A stretch of DNA of 64,000 nucleotides, from contig JANTQA010000047.1 of NCBI GenBank assembly GCA_027625915.1, positions 3,596,001 through 3,660,000 on the forward strand, written 5' to 3'. Below are positions 35,001-46,289 of the stretch, piece after piece (within the stretch, counting starts at the first letter, position 1; every line of letters begins with the position of its first letter). The position numbers and the translations under genes were made by a program. The notes beneath the pieces are model-generated. The model was not told the DNA's origin. It ran no database searches and was given only the letters and a program-made list of their open reading frames with translations. The stretch comes from Anaeramoeba flamelloides (lineage: Eukaryota > Metamonada > Anaeramoebidae).

Positions 35001-37763
35001 TTTTCATACACATTCTAAATTATTAAAATTGTTGTTTAAATAGTGTATATACTCATTTTTTCGATTTAATTTTAAGGAAAAAAACCTCTTAAATGTTCCA
35101 AAATTTTGAAAAAAAATTCCATCATTCTAATACTGTTGGTAATTTTATTTTTTCAAAAGTATATTAGGTTTTAAAACAATTAATTTTTAACAAATTGAAC
35201 AAAAAGATATTTGTACAATAGGGCTCAGTACCGGATTTAAATTGTTTTGTGAAATGAATAGTTTTCAACAGAATCTGTATTAAATTTTCCAAAAAAATAA
35301 TTACTTAAACAATTATTCAAATTAAAATTCCTCGGAAATAAATTGTTTACATTAGATGATCAGAGTTCAAAAGTGATTTTTATTTTTGAAATTAAAAAAC
35401 GTATTTTTTAAACTTGACTTTCTCTTTTGTGGTTCTATTTTGTTATTTTGTTCTAAAAAAAAAAAAAAAAAAAACATTAAAGTATTGGATTATTTTTGCT
35501 TATTTTGAAAATAAATTTATTTTTTTTTTGAGAATAAAATTAAAAATTTACCTGAAATATCTATAATTAGTAATACCAAAGAATAAAAACAAAAACAAAC
35601 AGCATTAAAAGTTTATTTTCAATGATTTTAAACTTGTTGAAAAAATTCGAATATTTTCCATTTTCAAGTATTTTCTGCGTTTTTACAATTTCCCAAAGTA
35701 ATTAGCTGCAAATAAAGTAAAGAACTCTTTTTTTAAGAAAAAAAGGAGGAATGTAAATGTGAAATGCCTTTTTTTACAGTTAAGTCGTAAATATTTCTCA
35801 CAATTTTTTTGTAAATCATGATGTTTTGGGGGAGGGGGGGAGTTTTCAATCAAAGATTGAAAGGGAAATTGAGGAAATGTGTTCTTACAAATTTTCCACA
35901 AATACAACAATAACGAGAAGTTATTGTGAAATTATAAATAAGAGAAGGAGAGAGCTGTGGAAAATAAAAATAAAAAATGACTACTCAGAGTTTTTTCCTA
36001 CTGGTTATATTCCTTCTCACTGATTAGAATAATCATCAATATGGAAACACAGTTGAACAGTATCATTCGAGTTCCTGTCACTTTTTCCCCCAAGTTGTCA
36101 ATTAAAATTTTGAATTAGAAAAAATTAGTTCTAACAAATTACTTAAAAACACTCCAATCCTTCGATTAATATTCGATTAATACAACCAGATTTCTGATCA
36201 TTTAAAAAAAAGTTTTTTTGAATAATTTTTTATTATTTTTTTTTTACAATGTGACACCACACTTCGAGACATTTTACAAGAATTGGTCAACTGAAATAAT
36301 AAACATTGAAACCTTATCAAAATAATTTAATCAATTATCAATTCAATTATCCGAATGGTTTAACTGTGTTTTTAATTACGAAAATCACCTGGAAGTGGAT
36401 CCATGTGGTGGCATCGTCAAAAAGTGATTTTGGTCATATTAAAAAAAAAACAAATTCACCTCCGTAATGTTTCTAAAACAATTTTTTGTTTGCTTTTCGA
36501 GAAGTTTGTAATTTAATAAATTTGATTTTTACAATTTTAACTCTAAAAGTAATTGAGATCCGATCAAATAAATTTGGCAAAATTACCATAAAGCAGTTAA
36601 ATAAGAATCCCACAGGTCGCAGTTCACCTAATATTTTGAAAAAAAGAAGATTCACAACTAATGAGTTGGGTTCAAATGTAGCATTTAAAAATATTCAAAA
36701 ACTATTACGGAAAAAAAAAAGCAGAAAAATAAGAAAGAAAATTAAAAAAAAAGAGAAAGAGAAAGAGAAAGGAGAAGGAAAAGAGAAGGAGAAGGAGAAA
36801 GAAAAAATTAATTTGGATTCAGAAATAAAAAAAGAAGATGATGAAAAAGAAAATAAGAAAGAAAAAGAACAAGAAAAGGAACAAGAAAAGGAAGAAGAAA
36901 TAGAAATTGGAAAATCTGAAGAAGATGATGTAAAAGAGGATGAACAAGAAAAAACTGTTGATGAAAGTGATGATACTGATGGTAATTATGAAATAATTAA
37001 AAACCAAAAAAAAAAGATGCAAAAAAAAAGAGGTCTTTCTTATAAAAAAATTTCCACAAAAAGCTCATTTGTATATGATGACTTTGGTTTAAGAAATCAA
37101 TTAAAATATGCGATTGAAAGTAAACCAAAAAAAACACTGATCCATAAAAACAAAATTAATAAGAATATTAATAAAGAGCAAAATCATTCCGATAGTGAGA
37201 TCGAAGATCGTAATTCCATTCGGAAAAAAAATAAGAGGACCTTTTCAGATCCAAGGGAAATGTTTTTAGCGATCGAAATCTTATTAAGGAAACGGGCTGT
37301 GGAGTTTAGCACCGAATCTATTCAAACTGTTGAAAGTAATTCACAGGAAATTCTTCAAAATATTGAAAATTTATTAAATTTGGTTAACGAGTCTCCAAAG
37401 ATTAAAGAACAAATGAAATTGCAAATTTGTGAAAAATTGCTCTCCATTTTAGAGTTTCACAAAAATACACTTAAAGAAAAAAAACTTGAAACACAAAATT
37501 TGTCACAGTGCCTATTAAAAGAAAGAAAAAATCATCAGAAAAAAATACATTTGTTGAATAAATCCCTGCACCATAGTATTGAAATGAATGATTTGGAAAA
37601 AAGGAAAAAAAAATTATCTCTCGATACAAACCATAAGTTTAAAAAGCAATTAAATAAAATTAAGGAGCAATTAAAAATAATCAATTCGTTAACTCAAAAC
37701 AATTTAGAGATTGAAAATAGTCATTTGATTTTTTTTAATCAAGTGAAAGCCCAATTAATTTAG
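32004..37763 (+). CDS. Probable multi-exon gene: PAS-like N terminus, charged linker, coiled-coil C terminus
   Basis: Proposed exons: 32004-32275 (MGNEIPSGIPLSKEL...), 32384-32466 (SNTSQTQMKLYYDFSS), about 32555-32640 (SNLFDYKLLESEITKLF), 32735-32802 (NCAKLDIEDEPFLCLDYNA) and about 36550-37763. The segment FPIILLDNNCSWVFANWMA then QKLIGLK has the shape of a PAS-fold start. The last exon carries a K/E-rich linker, then RTFSDPREMFLAIEILLRKR and a helical C terminus ending KAQLI with TAG. Exon 4 ends in phase 1 (donor G|GTGAAT), which fits the acceptor CTCTAAAAG|TA at 36549, giving NARVS-V-IEIRSNKFGK. Exon 2 to 3 is one base out of phase and the exon 3 donor is not canonical, so that part is uncertain. 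Linking both ends into one gene is inference from phase and strand. The glycine after Met hints at N-myristoylation, weakly. Confidence 0.5.
33180..34290 (+). repeat. Left arm of a large inverted repeat
   Basis: Reverse complement of 38365-39640. The best stretch is about 50 identical bases (33682-33732 against 38920-38969, starting TAATCCATTTTTAAATTGTA). Other paired blocks: TTATGGTGGCCTATCCAATC; TTTCTTGTGTTTTTTAAAAC; TTCCGGTTGATCAACTATGA; AAGGCTTCACA at the inner edge. Similarity decays outward. In the gene model this arm is intronic. Confidence 0.8.
34945..35700. mobile_element. 0.75 kb TIR element inside the inverted-repeat spacer
   Basis: Left end CGTCGAAAATACTCGAAAAT then GGAAAATATTCGATTTTTTTC; the reverse complement of the right end reads CGCAGAAAATACTTGAAAAT then GGAAAATATTCGAATTTTTTC. 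The inverted repeats are about 55-65 bases at both ends. No transposase is visible, so it is probably non-autonomous. It lies in the proposed 3.7 kb intron. Confidence 0.65.
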
Positions 37764-37915
37764 TGGAATTGCATTTATTTTTTATTAAATCTCATTATTT
37801 TTTTTCTATTAATAAGAAAAAAAAATAAAATGATGATTTTGAAAAAAAACAAAAACCTTTTTTAACCCTCATGAATGCATAAAAACAAAAAAAGTATACA
37901 TAACCAATAACATTC

Positions 37916-37943
37916 TTTTTTTTTTTTTTTTTTTTTTTTTTTT
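37916..37943 (+). repeat. 28-T homopolymer
   Basis: An uninterrupted T run about 150 bases after the TAG of the preceding gene. Confidence 0.85.
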
Positions 37944-38364
37944 CCATTTTCCATTTATTATTTAAAAAATAATTATTATTATTATTAAAAGCTTTGTTTT
38001 TACCCCCTCTATTGTGATTTGAAATAAACCCTCAAATTATTATTTATATAACTTACTTCTTGAATGGGTTATTTAAACAGTGGAATTTATATTACATTGC
38101 TTTTTTTTTTTCTTTTTTTTTTTTTATCTGTTAATTTGTTACTAATTGTTGATTCAGAATTTAAATAAAATATTAAATTTTTCTTAATTTTTGTACATTT
38201 ACTTTTTTGTTTTTTTTTTTTATTTATTGTTTTTTAATTTGAATGTTTTCAAGTACTTAATAGTTTACCTGAAATTTTTGTTAATAGAGTGAATTTAGTT
38301 GATTAAAAAGGATGATGTTAAGGGTTATTGTATTTGTAATGGAGAGGGGGTGATAGTATATATT

Positions 38365-39640
38365 GTGTGAAGCCTTTTTATTTTGGTTCATAGTTGATCA
38401 ACCGGAAATTTCGTATTGAGTTTTCGTGGTTTTTTTAAAAATTGATTTTTTGAAAAATATGTTTCCAAAATCTGAATTTGAGAATGAAATGCATATAAAT
38501 CCATAGATATTTATGAATAAAGGGGGTTTGAATGTTTAAAGGTTGATATTTTTATTTAATTTTGGTTTAATTTTTCTTTCTTTAAAAGTTTCCAAAAAGT
38601 CAATTTCTGAAATCAAGTGATTTTGGAAAAAAAAAACATTCAAAACATCTTCTTTTAAGTTGGAGATTTGGGAATTATAATTATACTTGTTATCGGTCCA
38701 ATAATAATAATGTTGGTTTTACTTTTCAAATTATGTTCTTTGGGAAATCCTAATATTATATGATTCTTTAGTTCATAACAAAATAACCCCTTTCTTTTTT
38801 GTGATAAGAAGGATAATATGAATTATTTGGTTTTTTTTTTGATAATATCCTCTATTTAAACAATAATCTTAAAAAAAAATAAACAGTTTTTTATCTTTTT
38901 TCGGTTGTGTTTTTTTTATTCTTCAAATTCAATATTTCAAATTCAAATACAATTTAAAAATGGATTAAATGCCAAAACATGAACTCATAAAAAAATGAAA
39001 AAAAAATAAAAAAAAACGAGATTGGATAGGCCACCATAAACATATAAAAAATATAAAATAAATTAATCAATGGTAAAACGTAAAAGAAAAATTTCCTGTA
39101 GTAAAGATCTAGTTTCTAAATTTACAGGGTGGTAAAAGTAATTATTGTGAGAATACGAAATGATTGCAAAATATTAGTCTTAAAAAAATACAAAAAAAAA
39201 AAAAACATAAAGAATAACAAACCAGATTCAAAATTTATAATTACAGTCAGTTTCACTTTTAAGGCATAAACTTTCAACGAAATTTAAGCCACAAAAAAAT
39301 CTCAAATTAAGGCACAAAATTCAAATTCTAGTAAAATAAATTGTAAAAAATAAAATACCAAATTTTGTGCCTTAATTTGAGATTTTTTTGTGCCTTAAAT
39401 TTCTTTGAAAGTTTGTGCATTAACAGTGAAACTGACTGTAGAAGATGAGATTATAATAAATTTAAAACTCGTAAATTATTGGTTTAAAAACACAAGAAAT
39501 GTATCTATATATTTCAAGCTTAAAGAGAGAGTTTTATTTTACTAGTATTGGTAAATTCTTCAAAACTGTTTACCTAATAATTTTCCCGTCGGAAAAATAT
39601 TTTTGAGTGTTTATAATTAATTTTTTAAAGTTCAGTCAGT
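38365..39640 (-). repeat. Right arm of a large inverted repeat
   Basis: Pairs with 33180-34290 in reverse complement. It is about 200 bases longer than the left arm because a family A MITE (39242-39441) sits inside it; the homology resumes on the far side of the MITE (AAACCAATAATTTACGAG in reverse complement, against AAACCAATGATTTTGAGG on the left). The arm lies downstream of the TAG of the 32004-37763 gene. Confidence 0.8.
39242..39441. repeat. Family A MITE, copy 3, nested in the right arm
   Basis: Left end TACAGTCAGTTTCACTTTTA then AGGC; right end GTGAAACTGACTGTA. The inner halves CTCAAATTAAGGCACAAAAT and ATTTTGTGCCTTAATTTGAG are perfect complements. This is the best preserved copy and shows the TA-CAGTCAGT...ACTGACTG-TA border clearly. 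Confidence 0.88.
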
Positions 39641-41097
39641 GTAAAAAGTAATATAAAAAAATTTTTTTTTTAAATTTTTATCCTCAATCGGAATTGAAGA
39701 ATGTAATAGTAATAGTTTAGAAAATTTGGAAGATAAATTTTGATAGTTGTTTTATTGTCTGAAAAGTTCATTGATCTTTGGTTCAAATAACCTAAAAAAA
39801 ATAAAGAATTGTTTGGAACCTCCCAATAAAACCAAAATGGGATAAAAAATCCTATTCGTGGCATAAAAATAACATTTTTATTAAATATTTTGCCAAGATA
39901 TTCACTTTATGCTTTTTTAGTTGGGTTAAGATAAAAAGAATACCTATGGCAAAAAAAAAACCTTTTTTGTCAGTTTTAAAATCCATACCAAGTAGGGGAT
40001 CAATATAATAAAAGCAAAAATATAATAAAATATTCTTAATGCAAGAAAATCTTTTCTTGTCCATTTCTGTCGTTTGAAAATTTAATAAATGGTTCAAAAT
40101 AAAATAAAAAACCATTATTTTCTGAACCCCAAAGATTAAATATTTTTCCCCTGGTTTATTATGAGGGGTTTAATATTTAGAAAAAAATTATATTTAAAAG
40201 AGGGAATTTAGAAGTTGATATATTCATAACTGTGAATTAAAATCGTGGATAAATACAAGCTAATTAAAGTATTCACAATTTGATTTAAAGTGTTGCAACT
40301 AGCCCTTTTTGAACTAAAATTTATTACAAAAATTTAAGGCCTAGTCAAAATAAAGGCTTATTGTAGAAATTAAAGAAATAAATTGTAGGTTTGGAAATCA
40401 GAATAAAAATCTGAATTGCGTTTCTTTGAATAATAATTCATAAGAATTATGGAGAAAAAGAAAGATGTAATTGTAACTTTTGGACAAAAAAATGACAAAA
40501 AAATTATTTTTTGAATTAAAAAAATACAATCTTTTTATTTCTCAAACTTAATCAAATAATCCATAATTTTTGGAAAAAAAAAATTATAATATTTATTAAA
40601 ATTTTACTTTAATTTTAGATCTAACCGCAAAATTTAATCCAAATATATGCCAAGTGGTTCTTTTATTTTTCTATCATTAAATCCCCAAGTCTGAAGAGAA
40701 AAAATAAATAACATTTGTTAATTTTTTCTAAACTACCCAACTGTGTACAATTTAATTAAAATTTTTGAGTCTGACAAAACTAATTGCACTAAATAACTTT
40801 TTATCATAGTTAAAAAAGTCTATTTATACTAAAACTGCCAGTCAGTTGCTTCAAATTCGTAAAGTGTTGTATTTATTTTTTTTTAGTAATACTATGATTT
40901 CAAAAACCTGCTAGCTGTAAAAAAAGGGTACTTTTTAAGAACGTTTGAAAATGTAAATTCGCTTATAAAATGAAATTTGATTTAATTCAACTTTATGGTA
41001 TATATTAAAAAAAAAATAACTACTGGTTTTTAAAAATGTTCTTATCATCTAAAAAATTAAAATAATGTAAAAAAAAAACATTAATGGTTAATATAAT

Positions 41098-41490
41098 AGT
41101 TCCGCATGGTGTCAGGTTGTGCCTAGGCTGTGTTGGGGTTTTATCTTTTATTTGTTAAGAGTTCAAAGTTTTCCTGGGTTTTCTGTTGTATTTATCAAAT
41201 CTATTGATTTTCGTTAGGTTTTTTTTTTTTTTACTTTTTGAAATAAACCGAAAATTTATTAAAATTTTCTGTTTATTTCAAAAGGTAAAAAAAAAACTTA
41301 GAACACTTCACAAACAAACAGAAAACTCAAGAAAAGTGAAAGAATGTTTTACAGAATCCAAAGGAATGGGGCAAAATGGTCATTTTATTCTATTCTTTTA
41401 AATTCAGGGAAACCTAACGGAAAGTATATATCAAGCACCTAGGTTTTCTTGGGGTCTTTGTAATAAACAGAAAATTTATTTAATTTTCAG
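41098..41490. repeat. Family D complex palindromic element, copy 1
   Basis: Contains TTTTCGTTAGGTTTTTTTTT and the hairpin GAAATAAACCGAAAATTTAT with its complement AAAATTTTCTGTTTATTTC. The segment GTGCCTAGGCTGTGTTGGGG matches the reverse complement of part of 62686-62990. The ends are not sharply defined. Confidence 0.6.
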
Positions 41491-43343
41491 TTTATTACAA
41501 AAATTAAAAAAAAAAAAAAGGGGGGGGATCAAAAAAAAAATAACTTTTTTTCAATTCCAAGTAATAAATAAATTTATAATTGGTCTACGTAGTTTATTCG
41601 TGTTTAAATGTTTTTATTAGATTCAAAAGGGATTTTAAAATAATAAAATTGTACATTTAACTGTGAAAATAAAAATTATTCACCATTTTTATTATCAAAT
41701 TTCAAAAAAATCTTAATATAACTGAAAAAATCGATTTTTCAACTTAAATTGGTAAATATCTCAAAAAATAATTTTTTATCAATGATTTTTTATTATCTAA
41801 TAGTGTATACTATAAGTGAAGTTATTAAAAAGGTAAAAATTTACAAAAGTTTAATTTTTTTTTTGAAAAATATTTTTTCTTTATCTTGATGGGATAAATG
41901 TGAGTTATTCACATCACTAGAGTTTTCTAAAATAAGGTTGAAATATTAATTTTATTTTTTCTTTTATACTTAAAATAGAAACTAAATTTCATAATAAAGA
42001 GCCAAATTTTTTTTTTACTTTTTTTTTGCTTTTTTTAACTTTTTTTTTACTATTTTTTTACTATTTTTTATTTTATATTTAGAAAAAAAAAACAAATATT
42101 TCTAGTATATAGAACTGAATATTAAAATAGTGATTTTTTTATTATAATAGATAACTTCAATTTATAAAACTGTTTATTTTCTAAATTTGATTTTTAATAG
42201 GTCAGAGATTATGAAATATAGTTTATTTTCAAATACTCCATATCCATAAAAACTCTTCTAAATAATAAAAAGTGAATTTCCATCAAAATGGAAATGTTTT
42301 GTAATTTAGTCTTATTCTTTTTCAATCTAAAAATCTCAAATAAAAAGATCAAGATATTTTTGAAAAAAAAAATAATTTTTAAAAAAATATGAAATTCCTT
42401 TAAAAATGACAATCAATTTCACTAAATTGATAAAGGTGTTCTGTTGATCAAATTGTATTGAATCTTTGTAGAAATAAATACAGTATTCTCAGGTAGAGAA
42501 AATTTAAATAATATACGTTGATACTTTAAGAATTGTTTTTGAGAAAATTCTATTTGCGTGGTATACTAAGAATCAATAAAAAAGAACTGACAATGGACTT
42601 TGAAATCAAAAAGATCTTGGAATTGAATTGAAAATAATTTAGGTGTGTAGAAAAGTAAAAAACTTATTTTTGTTCAAAAAAGGGAACAATATTTTCTTTA
42701 GATTTTCCCAAAATTCATTGAAAAGATCAAAGCAAAAAGTTTTACTCTGAAAGAAAATAATTTGGTTATAATTTGAGTTTCTCTTTTTTAACAAAACATA
42801 TAAGGTTTTATATACTGATCTAGAATTGTTTTTGTTTTTTTTTGAAAGAAAAAGGAAAATTTGGACACTTGTTTTTTCGATCACTATCCAAACAAAGACC
42901 AGATTTCCTTTAGCCTCTGTGGTAATTTACAAAACAATTACAGTGATCAAAATAATGTGTGCCCAACGAATATATAACATGTCTCAAAATAAAATCCCTG
43001 TTTTTTTTTTTTTTCATTCTTGTTCTAAGGCGACATTCAATCAACTACCAGGCATTATACCCAAGTTCAAATCAATTTTGAATGTAAACTCCTTGTTATT
43101 TTCAGTAAATTTTAAATTAGGAATATAATTTGTTGAAATTGTTTTGTAATTTTCTCATTTTTCTTAAATTTTTTTTTATGTTTTAATAAAAATATTCTCA
43201 AAAATCAAAAATTCTATTTTTTGGGATAATTTTTCAATTTGATCTTTCATTTTTCGAATATCTTTTGAAATAATAGAACTTTAATAAATCAGTGAAGGCT
43301 TTACTATCGGTTGTTCTCGGTTTCTTTGATCGTTTAAAGTTTA

Positions 43344-43493
43344 TTTGGTATTTTAATTTTTAAATGGGGAAAAATTTTCACTTCCTTTTTAAAAATAGAA
43401 ACCGAAACAGTAACATCCTTTTTTGAAAACATATTCTTATAAAAATCATCTGGAAAAGGGAGTGTTGATTCCTTCCCATTTAGAATTTAATTT
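43344..43493. repeat. Decayed family C element
   Basis: TTTTAATTTTTAAATGGGGA then AAATTTTCACTTCC at the left and CCTTCCCATTTAGAATTTAA at the right resemble the family C ends. A right-end-like piece (CTATTCAAATACCAGTA) also lies at 43817-43858, so this may be one copy split by an insertion, or two relics. Confidence 0.4.
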
Positions 43494-44057
43494 CCAGAAA
43501 GTGTTCAAAAAAAAAAAAAACAAACTTTTTTTTTGGAAACATGGATTAAACTTTTTTAAAAGTATTACATTTACAATGGTATTCTGATCTTTGAAAAAAA
43601 AATTATCTATTGTTTGTTCAATTATATTCAAATTGGTGAAAATTTCTTCTTATTTTCTTTTTTTCAATTCAAAATTCCTTTCCTTCCTGATTTATAGTAT
43701 AACCAGAACAGAACAAGGACGAAGATAAATGGCATGTGGTGCCAATAAATAGAGACTATGAATTTCATCTATTTCTTATCAGAGTAATAAGATATAAGAA
43801 AAAAAGTAAAAAGTAGTGAAGTGAAAATTTTTACTTATTTCCTATTCAAATACCAGTAAGGAAAATTTTGATAGTTGTAAAACAGTGAAAATTTCACACT
43901 CGTAAAAGGTTAAAAATACTCCATTTTTGGATTGTTTTCATACTTTACAAAGAAGAGACTTTCTGACAATTAAATAATTAAATAGAGAACTCGATTAATT
44001 GGGTGTCGTTCAAAAAAAATCTTTGAATTTAAGAATTGTCTTTTTAAAATAAAAACC

Positions 44058-44061
<4 letters not shown>

Positions 44062-44093
<32 letters not shown>
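44062..44093 (+). repeat. 32-T homopolymer
   Basis: An uninterrupted T run in intergenic DNA. Confidence 0.85.
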
Positions 44094-44094
<1 letters not shown>

Positions 44095-46289
44095 AATTCG
44101 AAGTTTGTATGTTTTTTTAGTATTTGTCAAATTTCAATTATTTCAACAATGAAAAAACAGGCACTAATCCCAATATTTCTTGATACTTGAACTCGATTTT
44201 GTTAATAGATTCATTAAACGTAAAAAATTTTCCTTTTTTTTGCAAAATAAAGTCAAGTTTTTTCATTTAATTTAAAAACTTAAAATATTTTTCCATTTCT
44301 ATTGTGATTTTAAAACCAATTGAACTTATTTAATATAGTCCATGTTTTGGAAGAATTACAGAAAACAGTTGTAAAAGTAAAAAAATTAATTAAAAAAAAA
44401 ACTAAATTCGTTTAACATTCCTGAAGCCTTAGTTATCATTGGCTGGTATATTTTAAATTTATAAAGGAAATTTTTCTCATTTCTTAACACAATAACTCTT
44501 GTAAAATTGGATTTTTACTTTTTTCGTTTAAAAAACTCAAATTATGAGAAGACCACATACCTAGAAAGAATAAATTGAGAAAGTTTTATCAAAAGTTAAA
44601 TGGACTTTCAGTCCAAACTATTTTTCCAAAAATAAATGTAAAAGATAATAATTCTATTCTGAGAGAAAAGAAACAAAATAACTCTTCTGTAAAAAATTAA
44701 TCAAACTTGATTGAATTTTCTATAAAAGAAAATAGTTCTTTTTGCACAGAATAATTTTACTATCATTTATGAAAAAAATTTCAAAATTTGAACTTTTTTT
44801 CTAAAAAGTAAGGGTAGATTTTTGATTAATTTTGGAATCCAACTTGAACACTACAAAACCCTCTAAAGGCAGGAGACGGATCGTAAAAAAGTGAAATCTT
44901 GATCTCCATTTCTCCAATTTCATTATGTTTTTCTGAAATTTATTTTCGATCCTAATTAAATAAGAGAATAGGTTTAATAAAGAACTCTTGTCCCAAGAAA
45001 CCAAGTCCCCTTTTTAAGTGTTTTGTTTTTGTGTTTCAGTTACCAATAAAATCCCGACTGGAAACATGAAACTTTCCAAAAAAAAAACATTTTAGATTTT
45101 TATGTCTTTTTCTTTTTCCATAAAAAATGGAAAAACATGAAAAAAACTTGCATAAACCAAACTTCTCATCATCCTTTGGACTATTCTTTATAGTTCCCAA
45201 AAATTACTAACAGTAAGTTATTTTAACAAAAATTAGAGATTTTCTTTTTTTTGTGAAAGTTGAAAAATACACAACATTTTAAGAACGTGTATCAGCAATT
45301 AGTGCCGATTTTTTGAATGGAAAACGTTAATCCAGGTTTAGTAGCTTTTTTTTTTAGAAAATAGATGTACAATATTTAATCTTTCCCCTTCAGACTGCTT
45401 TGAGAAAAAAAAGGTTTTGGTAGCTTTTTAAAAAGAATTTTATTTTAGCGTATTTGGAAATTTATCTAAAATTTCAAAATTTGAAAGTAAAAAACGTAAT
45501 TATGAAGAGAAAACAAAAAAAATCTCAAGAAAACAATTGTTTTTTAATATTTGGAAGGGAAGTGAGGATTATTTTAATGTTTAAGATTTAATTTTGTTGC
45601 CTAATTTCGAAAAAAAAAATAAAAACTTTTTATTAATCGGAAAAGAAAGAAATTTTTGGAGGATTTGTGTTCTTGACCAATTTAGCCATATTTAAATGGA
45701 TTCAAAAAAAACTAAAATGTTTTCTCAAAAATAACAGTTTCCAATGAATGAGTGAAGAGTAATCACTTGATTTCCAAAATGATTTGCAAAATTGAAACTA
45801 TTACTAGATGACGAAGAGGGAAAATAAATAATTACTTTTTCAGAAACAGATTTTTAAAGAAAAAAAAAAAAACAATAAAAAAAAACTAGACTTTCTTATG
45901 GAGGAGTAAACAAAAGTATTGGGGTGACCCAACAATGTATTTAGTTGCCAATAGGGTTAAATAATTATCTGAGAAGAAAAAGATCAACTTTTACCCAACT
46001 GCAAATCAATAGAGTTTTATGGAAAATAAAAAAAAGTAAATTCTACTATTTACAGACAAAACCCCAAGACAAGCCCTGTACCAAAAATATGGGCCTATTC
46101 TCAAAATTTTCTTTTTAGTTTAATGGAAATATCCTTACCAAATAATTTGATTCCAAATTTAAAATTGAGAAAGAAAGAGTATTCTGTCCGAGTGTTTCTT
46201 GGTATCACTTAATTACTAAATGAATAAAAATTCACCCAATTCGGATTTATTTTTTTTTAATTCGATTTCTTACTTTTTTTATTTCCAAA

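Larger units (their letters stand above)
37764..46289. other. 8.5 kb gene-poor region
   Basis: Contains the right arm of the large inverted repeat with a nested family A MITE, a family D element, decayed family C pieces and a 32-T run at 44062-44093. Small open stretches (39852-40115 minus, 42826-43128 plus, 44801-45004 minus) lack ATG or recognisable domains and are not called. Confidence 0.5.

Noticed and set aside
36819-37022. Minus-strand F/L-rich frame opposite the K/E linker
   Set aside because: Antisense of a K/E repeat always reads as F, L and S codons; no start context or domain.
39670-40115. Two minus-strand hydrophobic frames next to the right arm of the inverted repeat
   Set aside because: No ATG for the longer one, AT-rich codons giving F/I/L/Y/K by chance, and no match to the left arm.
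42826-43128. Plus-strand 100-codon frame
   Set aside because: Starts with TTG, crosses T homopolymers, and shows no domain or splice partner.
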